Position numbers and translations under genes: made by a program
In this document: positions 17,902-26,192 of the stretch, piece by piece
How the letters are laid out: each line of letters begins with the position of its first letter
Numbering within the stretch: the stretch's first letter is position 1
Assembly: GCA_041859045.1 (NCBI GenBank)
Contig: JBHELB010000068.1
Location: 1-64,000, forward strand
Direction: 5' to 3'
Length of the DNA stretch: 64,000 nucleotides
DNA from: JBHELB01 sp041859045
Lineage (GTDB): Bacteria > Hydrogenedentota > Hydrogenedentia > Hydrogenedentales > SLHB01
The notes under the pieces: generated by a model
Databases searched by the model: none
Seen by the model: the letters and a program-made list of their open reading frames with translations, nothing else
What the model was told of the DNA's origin: nothing

Positions 17902-18696
17902 ATGAAGGACGATATGTTGGTCATCGCCGGACGAAGCTTTCGCTCGCGGCTGATGGTAGGTACAGGCAAGTTTCCGTCGGCGGAATCGCTACGGGTAACA
18001 CTCGAGGCGTCTGAAACGGAGATCGTGACGGTGGCGATGCGGCGGGCCGATCTCTCAAGGCCTGATGCCGACAGCATTACGGGCGTTGTGGATCGCTCCA
18101 AGTACTTGCTGCTCCCCAACACCTCCGGTGCGCGCTCGGCGGACGAGGCCGTGCGCCTGGCGCGTTTGGCCCGGGCCGCGGGGTTGGAGCCGTGGGTGAA
18201 GCTCGAACTGACGCCCGAGCCGCGTCACCTACTGCCTGACCCGATTGAGACCCTGCGCGCCGCGGAGACGCTGGTGAAAGACGGGTTTGTCGTATTGCCG
18301 TACATCCAGGCCGATCCCGTGCTGGCAAAGCGGCTCGAAGAGGTAGGCACCGCGACGGTGATGCCGCTGGGTGCGCCGATCGGCACGAATCGTGGGCTGC
18401 GCACGCGCGATTTGATCGCGCTCATTATTGACCAGGCCAATGTTCCCGTGGTGGTGGACGCCGGGCTCGGCGCGCCGTCGCATGCGGCGGAGGCCATGGA
18501 GATCGGCGCGGATGCCGTGCTCGTGAACACCGCGCTGGCGGACGCCACCGATCACGCCCAGATGGCCCGCGCGTTCAAACTGGGCGTCGAGGCCGGGCGC
18601 ATGGCGTACCGCGCGGGGCTTGGTCCCGTACGCAACGAAGCCGAGGCATCTTCCCCTCTGACCGGCTTCCTGTTCGAGAAAGGCGGCGCGTCGTGA
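17902..18696 (+). CDS. thiG: Thiazole synthase ThiG
   Basis: 264 residues, TIM-barrel enzyme that forms the thiazole phosphate ring from deoxyxylulose 5-phosphate, dehydroglycine and ThiS thiocarboxylate. Landmarks: LMVGTGKFPS, VAMRR, LLPNTSG, the Schiff-base Lys in WVKLEL, VMPLGAPIGTN and VVVDAGLGAPSHA. It sits 53 bases after thiF, and its stop overlaps the thiH start. Confidence 0.95.
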   Translation: MKDDMLVIAGRSFRSRLMVGTGKFPSAESLRVTLEASETEIVTVAMRRADLSRPDADSITGVVDRSKYLLLPNTSGARSADEAVRLARLARAAGLEPWVKLELTPEPRHLLPDPIETLRAAETLVKDGFVVLPYIQADPVLAKRLEEVGTATVMPLGAPIGTNRGLRTRDLIALIIDQANVPVVVDAGLGAPSHAAEAMEIGADAVLVNTALADATDHAQMARAFKLGVEAGRMAYRAGLGPVRNEAEASSPLTGFLFEKGGAS

Positions 18697-19844
18697 GTGC
18701 GCTGACGGAAATCGAACAATGGCCGGCGGCGCGTATCGATGCGCAGTTGAAGGCCATTACGCCGGAGGACGTTGAACGCGCGATCGCGCGAGAGGAGCGA
18801 CGCCCCGAGGATTTTCTTGCGCTGCTGTCGCCGCAGGCGGTCCCCCGGCTGGAAGACATCGCGCGAGAAGCGCAGCGCCTCACGCGTTGGCATTTTGGGC
18901 GCACCATCGGCCTCTATGCCCCGATTTATCTCTCCAACATCTGCGGGGCGGACTGCACGTACTGCGGGTACGCGGTGCGTTCGGGCAGCAAAGAGAAGCG
19001 CCTCAAGCTGACCATGGACGAGTTGCGCGTCGAATGCCAGCAGTTGACCGCGATGGGATACCAAAATCTGCTGCTGCTCACCGGGGAGGCGCGCGTACCG
19101 ACGCCGGTGTCCTATATTGCCGACTGCGTAGCGGTTGCGCGCGAGTTCTGTCCGTCGGTCTCGGTGGAAATCTACGCACTGGATGAACACGAATACGTCC
19201 GCCTGGTCGAGGCCGGACTCGATGGCGTGACGCTCTACATGGAGACCTACGACCGCGACGTCTACGGGCGGGTGCATCTCCTTGGAAAAAAGAAGGACTA
19301 CCTCTATCGTCTCGATGCCCTGGAACGTGCGGGGCGCGCGGGCGCGCGGCGTTTGGGAGTCGGCGCACTGCTTGGGTTGACCGACTGGCGTTGCGATGGG
19401 CTCTGGACGGCGCTGCACGGGCGTTATCTCGAACGCACGTGCTGGCAGAGCGCGGTGAGCGTGTCGTTTCCGCGTCTGCGCCACACGCCCAAGCGTTTCA
19501 GCATCCCCCACATGCTCACAGACCTGGAACTTGTGCAACTCGTTCTTGCGATGCGTCTCTTTTTGCCGCATGCGTCGTTCTTCTTGTCCACACGCGAGCC
19601 AGCGGAACTGCGCGATCGCTTCATTCCCCTCGGGATCACGATGATGAGCGCGGGCTCCTCAACACGTCCCGGCGGGTACGCGACGCATGGAGAAGAGACG
19701 CTCGAGCAATTCGAGATCGAAGATCGCCGTAGTCCGGCCGAAGTGGCCGAAGCGATTCACCGCGCGGGCTATGACCCGGTGTGGAAGGATTTCGACGAGG
19801 GCTTCTTCGTGCCGACGCCGCAGGAGAGCGCAGACGAGGCATAG
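18693..19844 (+). CDS. thiH: 2-iminoacetate synthase ThiH
   Basis: 383 residues. Radical SAM motif CGADCTYCGY (CxxxCxxC) near residue 85, then the SAM-binding TGEARVPT segment. ThiH cleaves tyrosine to dehydroglycine for ThiG in anaerobes and many facultative organisms, in place of glycine oxidase ThiO. The GTG start overlaps the thiG TGA, so the genes are translationally coupled. Confidence 0.95.
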   Translation: MSALTEIEQWPAARIDAQLKAITPEDVERAIAREERRPEDFLALLSPQAVPRLEDIAREAQRLTRWHFGRTIGLYAPIYLSNICGADCTYCGYAVRSGSKEKRLKLTMDELRVECQQLTAMGYQNLLLLTGEARVPTPVSYIADCVAVAREFCPSVSVEIYALDEHEYVRLVEAGLDGVTLYMETYDRDVYGRVHLLGKKKDYLYRLDALERAGRAGARRLGVGALLGLTDWRCDGLWTALHGRYLERTCWQSAVSVSFPRLRHTPKRFSIPHMLTDLELVQLVLAMRLFLPHASFFLSTREPAELRDRFIPLGITMMSAGSSTRPGGYATHGEETLEQFEIEDRRSPAEVAEAIHRAGYDPVWKDFDEGFFVPTPQESADEA

Positions 19845-19851
19845 GCGATCG

Positions 19852-20772
19852 CTACCTGCCGATGCGCTGCGCCCATTCCTCTTCGAGGCGTTCGCGACGT
19901 TTCCAGCGGCGATGCATCCACAGCCACTGCCCAGGGTAACGCCGAACAATCGCCTCGATCGCATCCTGACAACGCTGAGAGTTAAGCACGAGGTCATCGT
20001 GCAACTCCCCCTCGCGCTTGAGCGAGATCGCGTCGCCGACTTCGACGAGATAACGCCCGTCGGGTTGACGCGCACAGCACACCGGATGCACGGGAACTTT
20101 CGCGCGGAACGCGGCCATCACGGGGGCTACCGTTGACCAGCAGGGACGCCCAAAGAAAGTCACGGGGACACCGCTCGTGCGTGGGCACTGATCGATCAAC
20201 GCCCCCACCAATTCCCCGGCCCGCAGTCGACTGACCACTTCAGCGCCCGCCTGCTCTTTGGGGATGGTGTCGCACCCCCCGGCTCTGCGCGTGGCGTCCA
20301 CAAACGCGTTCAACGACGGGAAGTCGAGCGGACGAACAATCTCGGCAACCGGCCGCCCCTTTGCCGACAGCGCGGGAGCCAGCCATTCCCAGTTGCTGAG
20401 GTGCGGCGCGATAAGCAGCGCGCCCTGTTGGGGATCCACACGCTCCAGTCCGCGAACGTCAGCCAGCCGGTCAATGTCCGGACCCGCCAACAGCGGTATT
20501 CGCGTGAACTCTGCCGCGACAATGCCTACGTTGCGCGCGGCGTCTTTGGCGATACGGCGCTTCTTGGCGAGAGACAGCGCGTCGCCATAGGCGAGGTCGA
20601 GATTCTGCAGCGCGACATGCCGTACCCGCGGGACCAGGTAATACCCCAGCAGCCCCAACGCCGCGCCAATGGACCGCGCCCAGCTCCACGGCATAAAACG
20701 GAACATCCGGCACGCCCACGCGGGGCAATCCGCCGTGAAAAAACGGTACAACCGGCTATGGGGCGTCGGCAT
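19852..20772 (-). CDS. LpxL/HtrB-like lipid A acyltransferase
   Basis: 306 residues. The HLSNWE motif is the HxxxxE/D catalytic dyad of the LpxL/LpxM lysophospholipid acyltransferases, followed by LDFPSLNAFVD and DQCPRTSGVPVTFFGRP, also typical. The C-terminal QWLWMHRRWK is the conserved W..HRRWK. It adds a secondary acyl chain to lipid A, so the organism probably makes lipopolysaccharide. Convergent with thiH. Confidence 0.88.
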   Translation of the reverse strand: MPTPHSRLYRFFTADCPAWACRMFRFMPWSWARSIGAALGLLGYYLVPRVRHVALQNLDLAYGDALSLAKKRRIAKDAARNVGIVAAEFTRIPLLAGPDIDRLADVRGLERVDPQQGALLIAPHLSNWEWLAPALSAKGRPVAEIVRPLDFPSLNAFVDATRRAGGCDTIPKEQAGAEVVSRLRAGELVGALIDQCPRTSGVPVTFFGRPCWSTVAPVMAAFRAKVPVHPVCCARQPDGRYLVEVGDAISLKREGELHDDLVLNSQRCQDAIEAIVRRYPGQWLWMHRRWKRRERLEEEWAQRIGR

Positions 20773-20793
20773 TACTAGATCGCCTTGACTGCG

Positions 20794-21312
20794 CTACCGG
20801 CGCGTAAGTTCGCCCGGCGCGCCGTTCCACTGGCCGCCGCCCGAGAACGTATACCGGTACACCTCGCGGCCTCGATCGGGTGTCTGAATCGTGGCCGGTT
20901 CCGCGGCGGCCTCGGTGCGGTTGCTCTTGCGCGCGCTCTGATACACGCGGTACTCGTACTGAACGTAACCGTAATACCCGCCGCGGTCCTCCGCCGAACC
21001 TCCGGTAATCGCCGAAGCCTCAAGCGCCTGGGCGCTCTCGTACACCCGGACCTCTCGGTAATACAGTCCTTTCAGACCGCCGCCGTCCTGGAACTTCACC
21101 TGGCCGTCCCGCTGTTCGAGGTTCATCCGCTTCATCTCGGCCGCACCCACGTCGCGCAGCTTGGCCATGACGCGGTCCGAACCGGACACGTAACCCTCTG
21201 GCTTGGGTCCGATGCCCCAGTCGTACTTGACCTTCTCCATCACCTCGCCCGGGGTGCGCTGACAAGCCGCCGCCGCCAAACACAACGCCACCACGAGCAT
21301 TTTCTTCAACAT
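20794..21312 (-). CDS. Small lipoprotein of unknown function
   Basis: About 172 residues. MLKKMLVVALCLAAAAC is a lipoprotein signal with Cys at the lipobox. The mature part is hydrophilic with Tyr-rich strands (YYREVRVYE, YYGYVQYEYRVYQ) and a C-terminal TFSGGGQWNG. I choose ATG 21312 because GGGAGG is eight bases upstream; ATG 21318 is also possible. It lies 21 bases upstream of the acyltransferase start and may share its transcript. The family is unknown to me. Confidence 0.6.
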   Translation of the reverse strand: MLKKMLVVALCLAAAACQRTPGEVMEKVKYDWGIGPKPEGYVSGSDRVMAKLRDVGAAEMKRMNLEQRDGQVKFQDGGGLKGLYYREVRVYESAQALEASAITGGSAEDRGGYYGYVQYEYRVYQSARKSNRTEAAAEPATIQTPDRGREVYRYTFSGGGQWNGAPGELTRR

Positions 21313-21495
21313 GAACATGTCCTCCCTTCCCGTCCAGGTTTCGCAAACGCAACCCCGCCGGGAATTTTCTCAGTATGGTATGTCGTGAGCCATCGTAGAT
21401 CAATTTGCGAAAATGGAGAGCCCGCTCGAGTGGGGTCTCGATGAAACGAAGATGCGTCGAGGATAGCGCCAGAAATCACGGCGCGTGCGGACGGC

Positions 21496-21711
21496 CTACG
21501 CTTTGTGCGGGATGTTTTTGACGAAATTCCCGAGCGTTACCGCAGCGGAGCAGGTGATCTCGCTGGCGCGGGCGGAGAAGATTTCGACTTGGGCCTCGGT
21601 CAGGCAGACCGGGCAGTAGGAATGGGTGATTGCGCCGGAGAGCGCCCCGGACGGACGCCGCCAGGCATTGTCGAGTCGAACACGCTTGCACTTACAGCAC
21701 TGAATTGTCAT
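21496..21711 (-). CDS. Stand-alone zinc-ribbon miniprotein
   Basis: 71 residues from ATG 21711 with GGAGG upstream. Two CxxC pairs (CCKCKRVRLDNAW and YCPVCL) are about 24 residues apart. The sequence resembles the C-terminal module of some response regulators and histidine kinases (pattern CxxCKxxRxxxGYW...SHGxCPxC), but here it is the whole protein. It probably binds zinc; the partner is unknown. Confidence 0.6.
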   Translation of the reverse strand: MTIQCCKCKRVRLDNAWRRPSGALSGAITHSYCPVCLTEAQVEIFSARASEITCSAAVTLGNFVKNIPHKA

Positions 21712-21783
21712 CCTTGACACCTCCATGCCCAATCTACACTATCGACAGAAGCGCCAGGAACTTGAATGGAGAGGAAACGCCGC

Positions 21784-22197
21784 ATGTATCCCCATTGCCC
21801 CCAATTGCCGGAAAACGAGAAAGACTGGTTTCAGGCCTTGATCGATCTTGCCCGTTACCTACGCAGTCCCGAGGGTTGTCCCTGGGACCGCGAACAAACC
21901 TCCAACGACTTCGCCCGTTTCGCCCGGGAAGAGTCCGACGAAATGGTTGAGGCCTTCGCCGGTAACGACACGGCGCATGCCCGCGAGGAACTCGGCGACG
22001 TGCTGTTCTGCCTGCTCGGCGCGGCCGCCGCCGCCGAGGCCGAAGGCCGTTTCACCCTGGAAGACCTGCTCCGCCTCACCCACGAGAAAATGATCCGCCG
22101 CCACGACCACGTCTTCGGCGAACAACGCGCCTCGACGCCAGAAGAAGCCATCGCCATGTGGAATAAGATCAAGGACAGGGAGAAGAAAACGAAGTAG
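21784..22197 (+). CDS. MazG-like nucleotide pyrophosphohydrolase
   Basis: 137 residues, a single MazG domain. CPWDREQT precedes the all-alpha NTP pyrophosphatase metal motif EESDEMVEA...EELGDVLF (ExxE...ExxD). MazG hydrolyses NTPs to NMPs and pyrophosphate and is used in housecleaning. I use ATG 21784 with AGAGGA eight bases upstream; ATG 21766 lies inside that site. Full-length MazG has two such domains. Confidence 0.88.
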   Translation: MYPHCPQLPENEKDWFQALIDLARYLRSPEGCPWDREQTSNDFARFAREESDEMVEAFAGNDTAHAREELGDVLFCLLGAAAAAEAEGRFTLEDLLRLTHEKMIRRHDHVFGEQRASTPEEAIAMWNKIKDREKKTK

Positions 22198-22247
22198 ACA
22201 GGGCAAAGAACTGAAAAAGCGCGGGGATGCCTAGGTTGTTCGGCCAG

Positions 22248-22334
22248 AATCTTTGCCGCCATGGTCTCGGTGTGATGAAAAGTTCGAAGGAACTCGAAAT
22301 CCACCGGTGAAGATTCCCGCAGCGAGTAGTTCAT
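22248..22334 (-). pseudogene. Truncated N-terminal copy of the neighbouring GNAT acetyltransferase
   Basis: Reading leftward from 22334, the frame encodes NYSLRESSPVDFEFLRTFHH, matching the first 20 or so residues of the intact GNAT gene that starts at 22800. The two DNA segments align over about 66 bases with roughly 14 differences. After that the similarity ends and the downstream frame looks random. It is the remnant of a tandem duplication. Confidence 0.7.
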
Positions 22335-22353
22335 GTCTATTCACGTTCCCTTT

Positions 22354-22800
22354 TTACTCGCCCGCTGCTGGTAGTCTCGACATGTAGAAACAAGTAGCGT
22401 CCTCGCTATCCACCTCAAAGTCGAGGCGCTCGTAAAGGCGTCGTGCGGGGTTTGTTTTGAATACGCGGAGCGTGACGGGAAGGCGCGAGTCGTGGGCTTC
22501 TTGCAGCAGCGCCGTCAGTATCGCCGAACCGATGCCCTTCCCCTGAAACTCGGGAAGAATAAAAAGGTCTCTCAGCAATATTCCGCCGTCTTTCTGTTGA
22601 ACGGTGATCTGTCCAATGTCTTGGCCGTTGAAAACAATAATCGAAGGCGGCGTATCCGCGATGCTCTGCCGGACGAATTCGTCTTGCCTTTCTTCGTCCC
22701 ACCCCCATATCGCGTCGACATAGGTCCGCATTACGGCGTGATGTAGCGTTCGAAGAAACTCGAAGTCCGCCGGTCTCGATTCACGTAGCGAGTAGTCCAA
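22354..22800 (-). CDS. GNAT-family N-acetyltransferase
   Basis: 148 residues. The acetyl-CoA motif is LPEFQGKGIGSAIL (Q-x-x-G-x-G), followed by NPARRLYERLDFEV, the usual motif B. The substrate is unknown. The start is a TTG at 22800 (DYSLRES), supported by GGCGGAG five bases upstream and by the shared start with the truncated copy downstream. In-frame sequence further upstream runs into the repeat region and is not coding. Confidence 0.8.
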   Translation of the reverse strand: MDYSLRESRPADFEFLRTLHHAVMRTYVDAIWGWDEERQDEFVRQSIADTPPSIIVFNGQDIGQITVQQKDGGILLRDLFILPEFQGKGIGSAILTALLQEAHDSRLPVTLRVFKTNPARRLYERLDFEVDSEDATCFYMSRLPAAGE

Positions 22801-22893
22801 GCGCGCTCCGCCTTTCTTGATTCGATTGCGCGAAGTATACCACGCCGCCCGCGCCGCGCACCGGGCGTCCCCTGTCGTTTTCGGCGGACAAAA

Positions 22894-22960
22894 CGCCTCG
22901 AATCCGCGAAGCGGATGATGGAGCGTAGCCCAGGGTGGAGCGGAACGGAACCCTGGGTTA
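22894..22960 (-). repeat. Interspersed repeat, copy A (inverted relative to copy B)
   Basis: The reverse complement reads GGGTTCCGTTCCGC, CCCTGGGCTACG and CATCCGCTTCGCGGATT in order. The same blocks in the same order occur on the plus strand at 23084-23157. An internal CCAGGGT/ACCCTGG pair forms a hairpin. Confidence 0.6.
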
Positions 22961-23037
22961 GCATCCTTCAGACAGAGAACCCGCGCAGCGGGTGTAAGAA
23001 TCGCCTTCTTTCTCAAATGAATACCCCATTTTCTGAC

Positions 23038-23063
23038 ACCCCGTTCCGGGGTTCTTTTTTTTT
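23038..23063 (+). terminator. Orphan terminator-like hairpin with a T9 tract
   Basis: A 6-bp stem (23038-23043 with 23047-23052) with a three-base loop is followed by C and nine T, then eleven G. No plus-strand gene lies upstream, so it may belong to the repeat element or be a remnant. Confidence 0.4.
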
Positions 23064-23083
23064 GGGGGGGGGGGAGGGCATCC

Positions 23084-23157
23084 CCCGGGTTCCACTGCGC
23101 GGCTGCGCCGCTCCATTCCAGCCGGGGCTACGTTCTGCCATCCGCTTCGCGGATTAG
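23084..23157 (+). repeat. Interspersed repeat, copy B
   Basis: It contains GGGTTCCACTGCGC, GGGGCTACG and CCATCCGCTTCGCGGATTAG, matching the reverse complement of copy A with a few insertions. Confidence 0.6.
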
Positions 23158-23222
23158 AGTAAAACCTTTCCGCGACACAGCCCCCTGAGCCCTTTTCTGA
23201 AGGGTATCCGCGATTTGGACAT

Positions 23223-23252
23223 TTGACAATCCGTTCATGTCTCGCATATAAG
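23223..23252 (+). promoter_or_regulatory. Near-consensus sigma-70 promoter
   Basis: A perfect TTGACA at 23223-23228, an 18-base spacer and TATAAG at 23247-23252. It drives the gene at 23389 and implies a 5' untranslated leader of about 130 bases. Confidence 0.7.
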
Positions 23253-23388
23253 GGATCCAGGTACTGGAAGGGTGCCTCCCGGCCTGCGGAAAGGACTTAG
23301 TCCGCCTCCATCTTACAAGCGAAAGAGACGAATCTTCTTTTCAGTCCGCGTGGGCAGGCTCCGGACGCAAACGAAAGGAAGGTTTATT

Positions 23389-24654
23389 ATGGTCCGCTTT
23401 CTTCCCCCCCAACCGCATCTCGAGCACCTTAAGCGCCAAGCGAAGGCCCTTCAAAAGGCCCACCGAGACAAAGAACCCGAGGCCTGCGCGGTGCTGCGTC
23501 ATCTGCATCGCTTTCGCAACGCCACGGACGAACATATCTTCTCGAGCACCGTCCCGCTAACGGATGTGCAGTTCGCTTTGGCGATGGAGTATGGCTTTGC
23601 GGACTGGCAAGAGCTTCGCGATACCGTGGTCCGCCTTCAGCCTGCGGAGGACTATGCGCCGGACGCAGAAGGCGATGCGCTGGTCCTTCCCAACCCGCCA
23701 GCGGGCCTCGGGGGACCTCGTTGGTTCCCTTCCGCGTTGAGTCTTGCACTCTCCTATCTGGGAGCCGATGTAGACCCCGCCACTGTCGCCGGCGACAGTG
23801 GCCTGGCCTTTATTCTCCAAGCCGATAGCCTCCATCACCCCTTCGAAAACAACCTCCGGCAATTAGACATCGGCTGGTGGCCGATGGACAGTTGGGGAAC
23901 AGAGCTGCGCTTGGGCTTTTTGGGGCAGGCGACGGGCATCGGCCTTCGGGCGCTGCCGAGCGATATGAAGGAGTATCGCGCCGACCCGGCGCTGCACTAT
24001 CGTAAGTACCACGAGGCCGAGGTGACCGCGTCTCTGCGGGCCGGACGCCCGGCCATTGCCATAGCGCTGGATATCCACGTCGTCTTCGGCGGAGACGGAG
24101 GCAATCCGCCGCTGCTGGGGCAACTCACGTGCGTGACCAAGGCGGATCTCCAGCGGCTGGGCTCTTTTCCCTGGGGCTTTATCGTGTTGGAGGAGCCGGG
24201 CGAACCCATGAACCGCCGAGAGATCGATAGGGCCGCACTTGGCTTCGCCGTTCGATTGGGTCGCGACGAGGTTGACTTGGGCCATCTGCCCGGCAAATCC
24301 GCGGGCGTACGTTCCTGGGAGCTGTGGATGGCCCAACTCAGGGACCCTGAGTTGTGTGGACCGCACTTTTACCATGCGAACGTGCTGGGTCATCTCTGGC
24401 AGAACCGCGATGCGGCAATAGCCTACCTCAAAGCGGTGGCTGAACGTCACGGGGAATCCGCCGCCCCACGGCTCCTCAATGCGGTCCGGACTTACGAGAA
24501 GGTGATCGAGGAAATCAAGAAGACAAACACGAGCAAAGAAGCGTTCGCTACCGATGACGGGCGCGTCGAACTCGCGAAACACATCGAGCGAATGGCGGAC
24601 CTTGAGTCCCAAGCCACCGCCGAGGTCGAGCAGGCGCTGAAGATGATGAGGTGA
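23389..24654 (+). CDS. Protein with ankyrin-associated N-terminal helices and a BtrH-like middle part
   Basis: 421 residues, ATG 23389 with AAAGGAAGG. The first 85 residues (HLEHLKRQAKALQKAHR, then DVQFALAMEYGFADWQELRD) match a helical module often found before ankyrin repeats, but no ankyrin repeats follow. Residues 105-140 (ALSLALSYLGADVDPATVAGD) resemble the BtrH N-terminal-like, papain-fold segment; the Cys expected there appears absent. HVVFGGDGG and GFIVLEEPGE are strand-rich. The C-terminus is helical. No enzymatic role can be given. Confidence 0.55.
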   Translation: MVRFLPPQPHLEHLKRQAKALQKAHRDKEPEACAVLRHLHRFRNATDEHIFSSTVPLTDVQFALAMEYGFADWQELRDTVVRLQPAEDYAPDAEGDALVLPNPPAGLGGPRWFPSALSLALSYLGADVDPATVAGDSGLAFILQADSLHHPFENNLRQLDIGWWPMDSWGTELRLGFLGQATGIGLRALPSDMKEYRADPALHYRKYHEAEVTASLRAGRPAIAIALDIHVVFGGDGGNPPLLGQLTCVTKADLQRLGSFPWGFIVLEEPGEPMNRREIDRAALGFAVRLGRDEVDLGHLPGKSAGVRSWELWMAQLRDPELCGPHFYHANVLGHLWQNRDAAIAYLKAVAERHGESAAPRLLNAVRTYEKVIEEIKKTNTSKEAFATDDGRVELAKHIERMADLESQATAEVEQALKMMR

Positions 24655-24706
24655 GGCACAGAGCTGTGCCGCACTGACGCACGCCACGCATTATGTCGTG
24701 GAGATC

Positions 24707-24742
24707 ACCGGGGGAAACTCTTTTCAAGAAGTTTCCCCCGGT
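24707..24742. terminator. Palindromic element acting as a bidirectional terminator
   Basis: A perfect 13-bp stem (24707-24719 with 24730-24742) with core GGGGGAAACT lies between the convergent genes at 24654 and 24753. The same core occurs at 37767-37798, and a related one at 37866-37903. It lacks a long T-run. Confidence 0.7.
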
Positions 24743-24752
24743 TTGACTGCAT

Positions 24753-26192
24753 CTAGTAGCGGTAGTGTTCGGGCTTGAAGGGGCCTTCGACGGGGATGCC
24801 GAGGTAGTCGGCTTGGGTCTGGGTCAGTTTGGTGAGTTTCACGCCGAGTTTGCCAAGGTGCAACGCCGCGACCTCTTCGTCGAGTTTCTTGGGCAGGGTG
24901 TAGACCTTGCCGATCTCGTACTTTTCGGTCTCGGTCTTGAGCGAGATCTGCGCCAGGGTCTGGTTCGTGAAGCTGTTAGACATCACGAACGACGGGTGGC
25001 CGGTGGCGCAGCCGAGGTTCACCAAACGGCCACGGGCGAGCACGATGATCGAGCGGCCGTCGGGGAACACGAATTTGTCGACCTGCGGCTTGATGTTGAG
25101 TTCTTTCGCGCCGGACTTTTCTTCCAGCCAAGCGATGTCGATCTCGGAATCGAAATGCCCGATGTTGCACACGATCGCCTCGTCTTTCATCTTCATCATG
25201 TGCTCGCCGCGGATCACGTCGCAGCAGCCGGTCGTCGTGACGAACACGTCGCCGAGCGGCGCGGCCTCTTCCATCGTGGTGACCTGGTAGCCTTCCATGC
25301 AGGCCTGGAGCGCGCAGATGGGGTCGATCTCGGTGATGATGACGCGCGCACCGAGACCCCGCATCGCCTGGGCGCAGCCCTTGCCGACGTCGCCGTAGCC
25401 GCACACGACGACGACTTTGCCCGCAACCATCACGTCGGTGGCGCGCTTGATGCCGTCGGCGAGCGATTCGCGGCAGCCGTAGAGGTTGTCGAACTTCGAT
25501 TTCGTCACGGAGTCGTTGACGTTGATCGCGCGGGTGAGCAGCGCGCCCTTTTGCATCATCTGGTAAAGGCGATGCACGCCGGTCGTGGTCTCTTCGGAGA
25601 CGCCGATCCAGTGCTTCACCACTTCGTGCCAGTGGTTCGGGGTCTTGGCGTGAACGGCGTGGAGCAACTCGTCGATGATCGCGATCTCTTTGTTATCGCG
25701 GCAGACCGGGGGCAGCGCGCCGTGCTTGGCGAAGTGGTCCTCGAACTCGTAGCCGCGGTGAATGAGCAGCGTCGCGTCGCCGCCGTCATCGACGATGAGG
25801 TTCGGGCCCGAACCGTCGGGCCAGGTCAGCGCCATCTCCGTGCACCACCAGTACTCCTCGAGGGTTTCGCCCTTCCACGCAAACACCGGCACGCCCGCCG
25901 CGGCGATCGCCGCCGCCGCATGGTCTTGCGTCGAGTAAATATTGCAGCTCGCCCAGCGCACGTCCGCGCCGAGCGCCGTTAAGGTTTCGATCAGCACCGC
26001 GGTCTGAATGGTCATGTGCAGCGAACCGGAGACCTTCGAGCCCTTAAGCGGCTGTTGTTTCGCATATCGCTCGCGGATGGCCATCAGGCCGGGCATTTCC
26101 TTCTCTGCCATATCAATTTCTTTGCGGCCCCATTCGGCCAAGCTCATATCGGCGACCTTGTACTTCAGACTCTTCTCAATCGTGACGGACAT
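24753..26192 (-). CDS. ahcY: S-adenosylhomocysteine hydrolase
   Basis: 479 residues. It splits S-adenosylhomocysteine into adenosine and homocysteine, completing the methyl cycle. Landmarks: NIYSTQDHAAAA, DDGGDATL, the catalytic region GVSEETTTGVHRLY, NAD-binding GYGDVGKG, IGHFDSEID, and the C-terminal FKPEHYRY with the Lys-Tyr that reach into the partner's NAD site. The ATG at 26192 lies inside the 3' end of the upstream HTH-cyclase gene, with AAGGGAG at good distance, suggesting translational coupling. Confidence 0.97.
   Translation of the reverse strand: MSVTIEKSLKYKVADMSLAEWGRKEIDMAEKEMPGLMAIRERYAKQQPLKGSKVSGSLHMTIQTAVLIETLTALGADVRWASCNIYSTQDHAAAAIAAAGVPVFAWKGETLEEYWWCTEMALTWPDGSGPNLIVDDGGDATLLIHRGYEFEDHFAKHGALPPVCRDNKEIAIIDELLHAVHAKTPNHWHEVVKHWIGVSEETTTGVHRLYQMMQKGALLTRAINVNDSVTKSKFDNLYGCRESLADGIKRATDVMVAGKVVVVCGYGDVGKGCAQAMRGLGARVIITEIDPICALQACMEGYQVTTMEEAAPLGDVFVTTTGCCDVIRGEHMMKMKDEAIVCNIGHFDSEIDIAWLEEKSGAKELNIKPQVDKFVFPDGRSIIVLARGRLVNLGCATGHPSFVMSNSFTNQTLAQISLKTETEKYEIGKVYTLPKKLDEEVAALHLGKLGVKLTKLTQTQADYLGIPVEGPFKPEHYRY

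Larger units (their letters stand above)
22801..23388 (+). other. Repeat-bearing intergenic region, 588 bases
   Basis: No convincing gene. It contains two inverted copies of one repeat (about 22894-22960 and 23084-23157), an orphan terminator-like hairpin with a T9-G11 run between them, and, on the right, the near-consensus promoter of the 23389 gene. The clustering of small palindromes (for example ATCCGC-GAAGC-GGAT) suggests a repeat element that has decayed. Confidence 0.6.

Noticed and set aside
23038..23085. Functional phase-variation tract (T9-G11)
   Set aside because: It is not inside or just upstream of a recognisable gene in a position to switch it, so assembly error or repeat decay is as likely.
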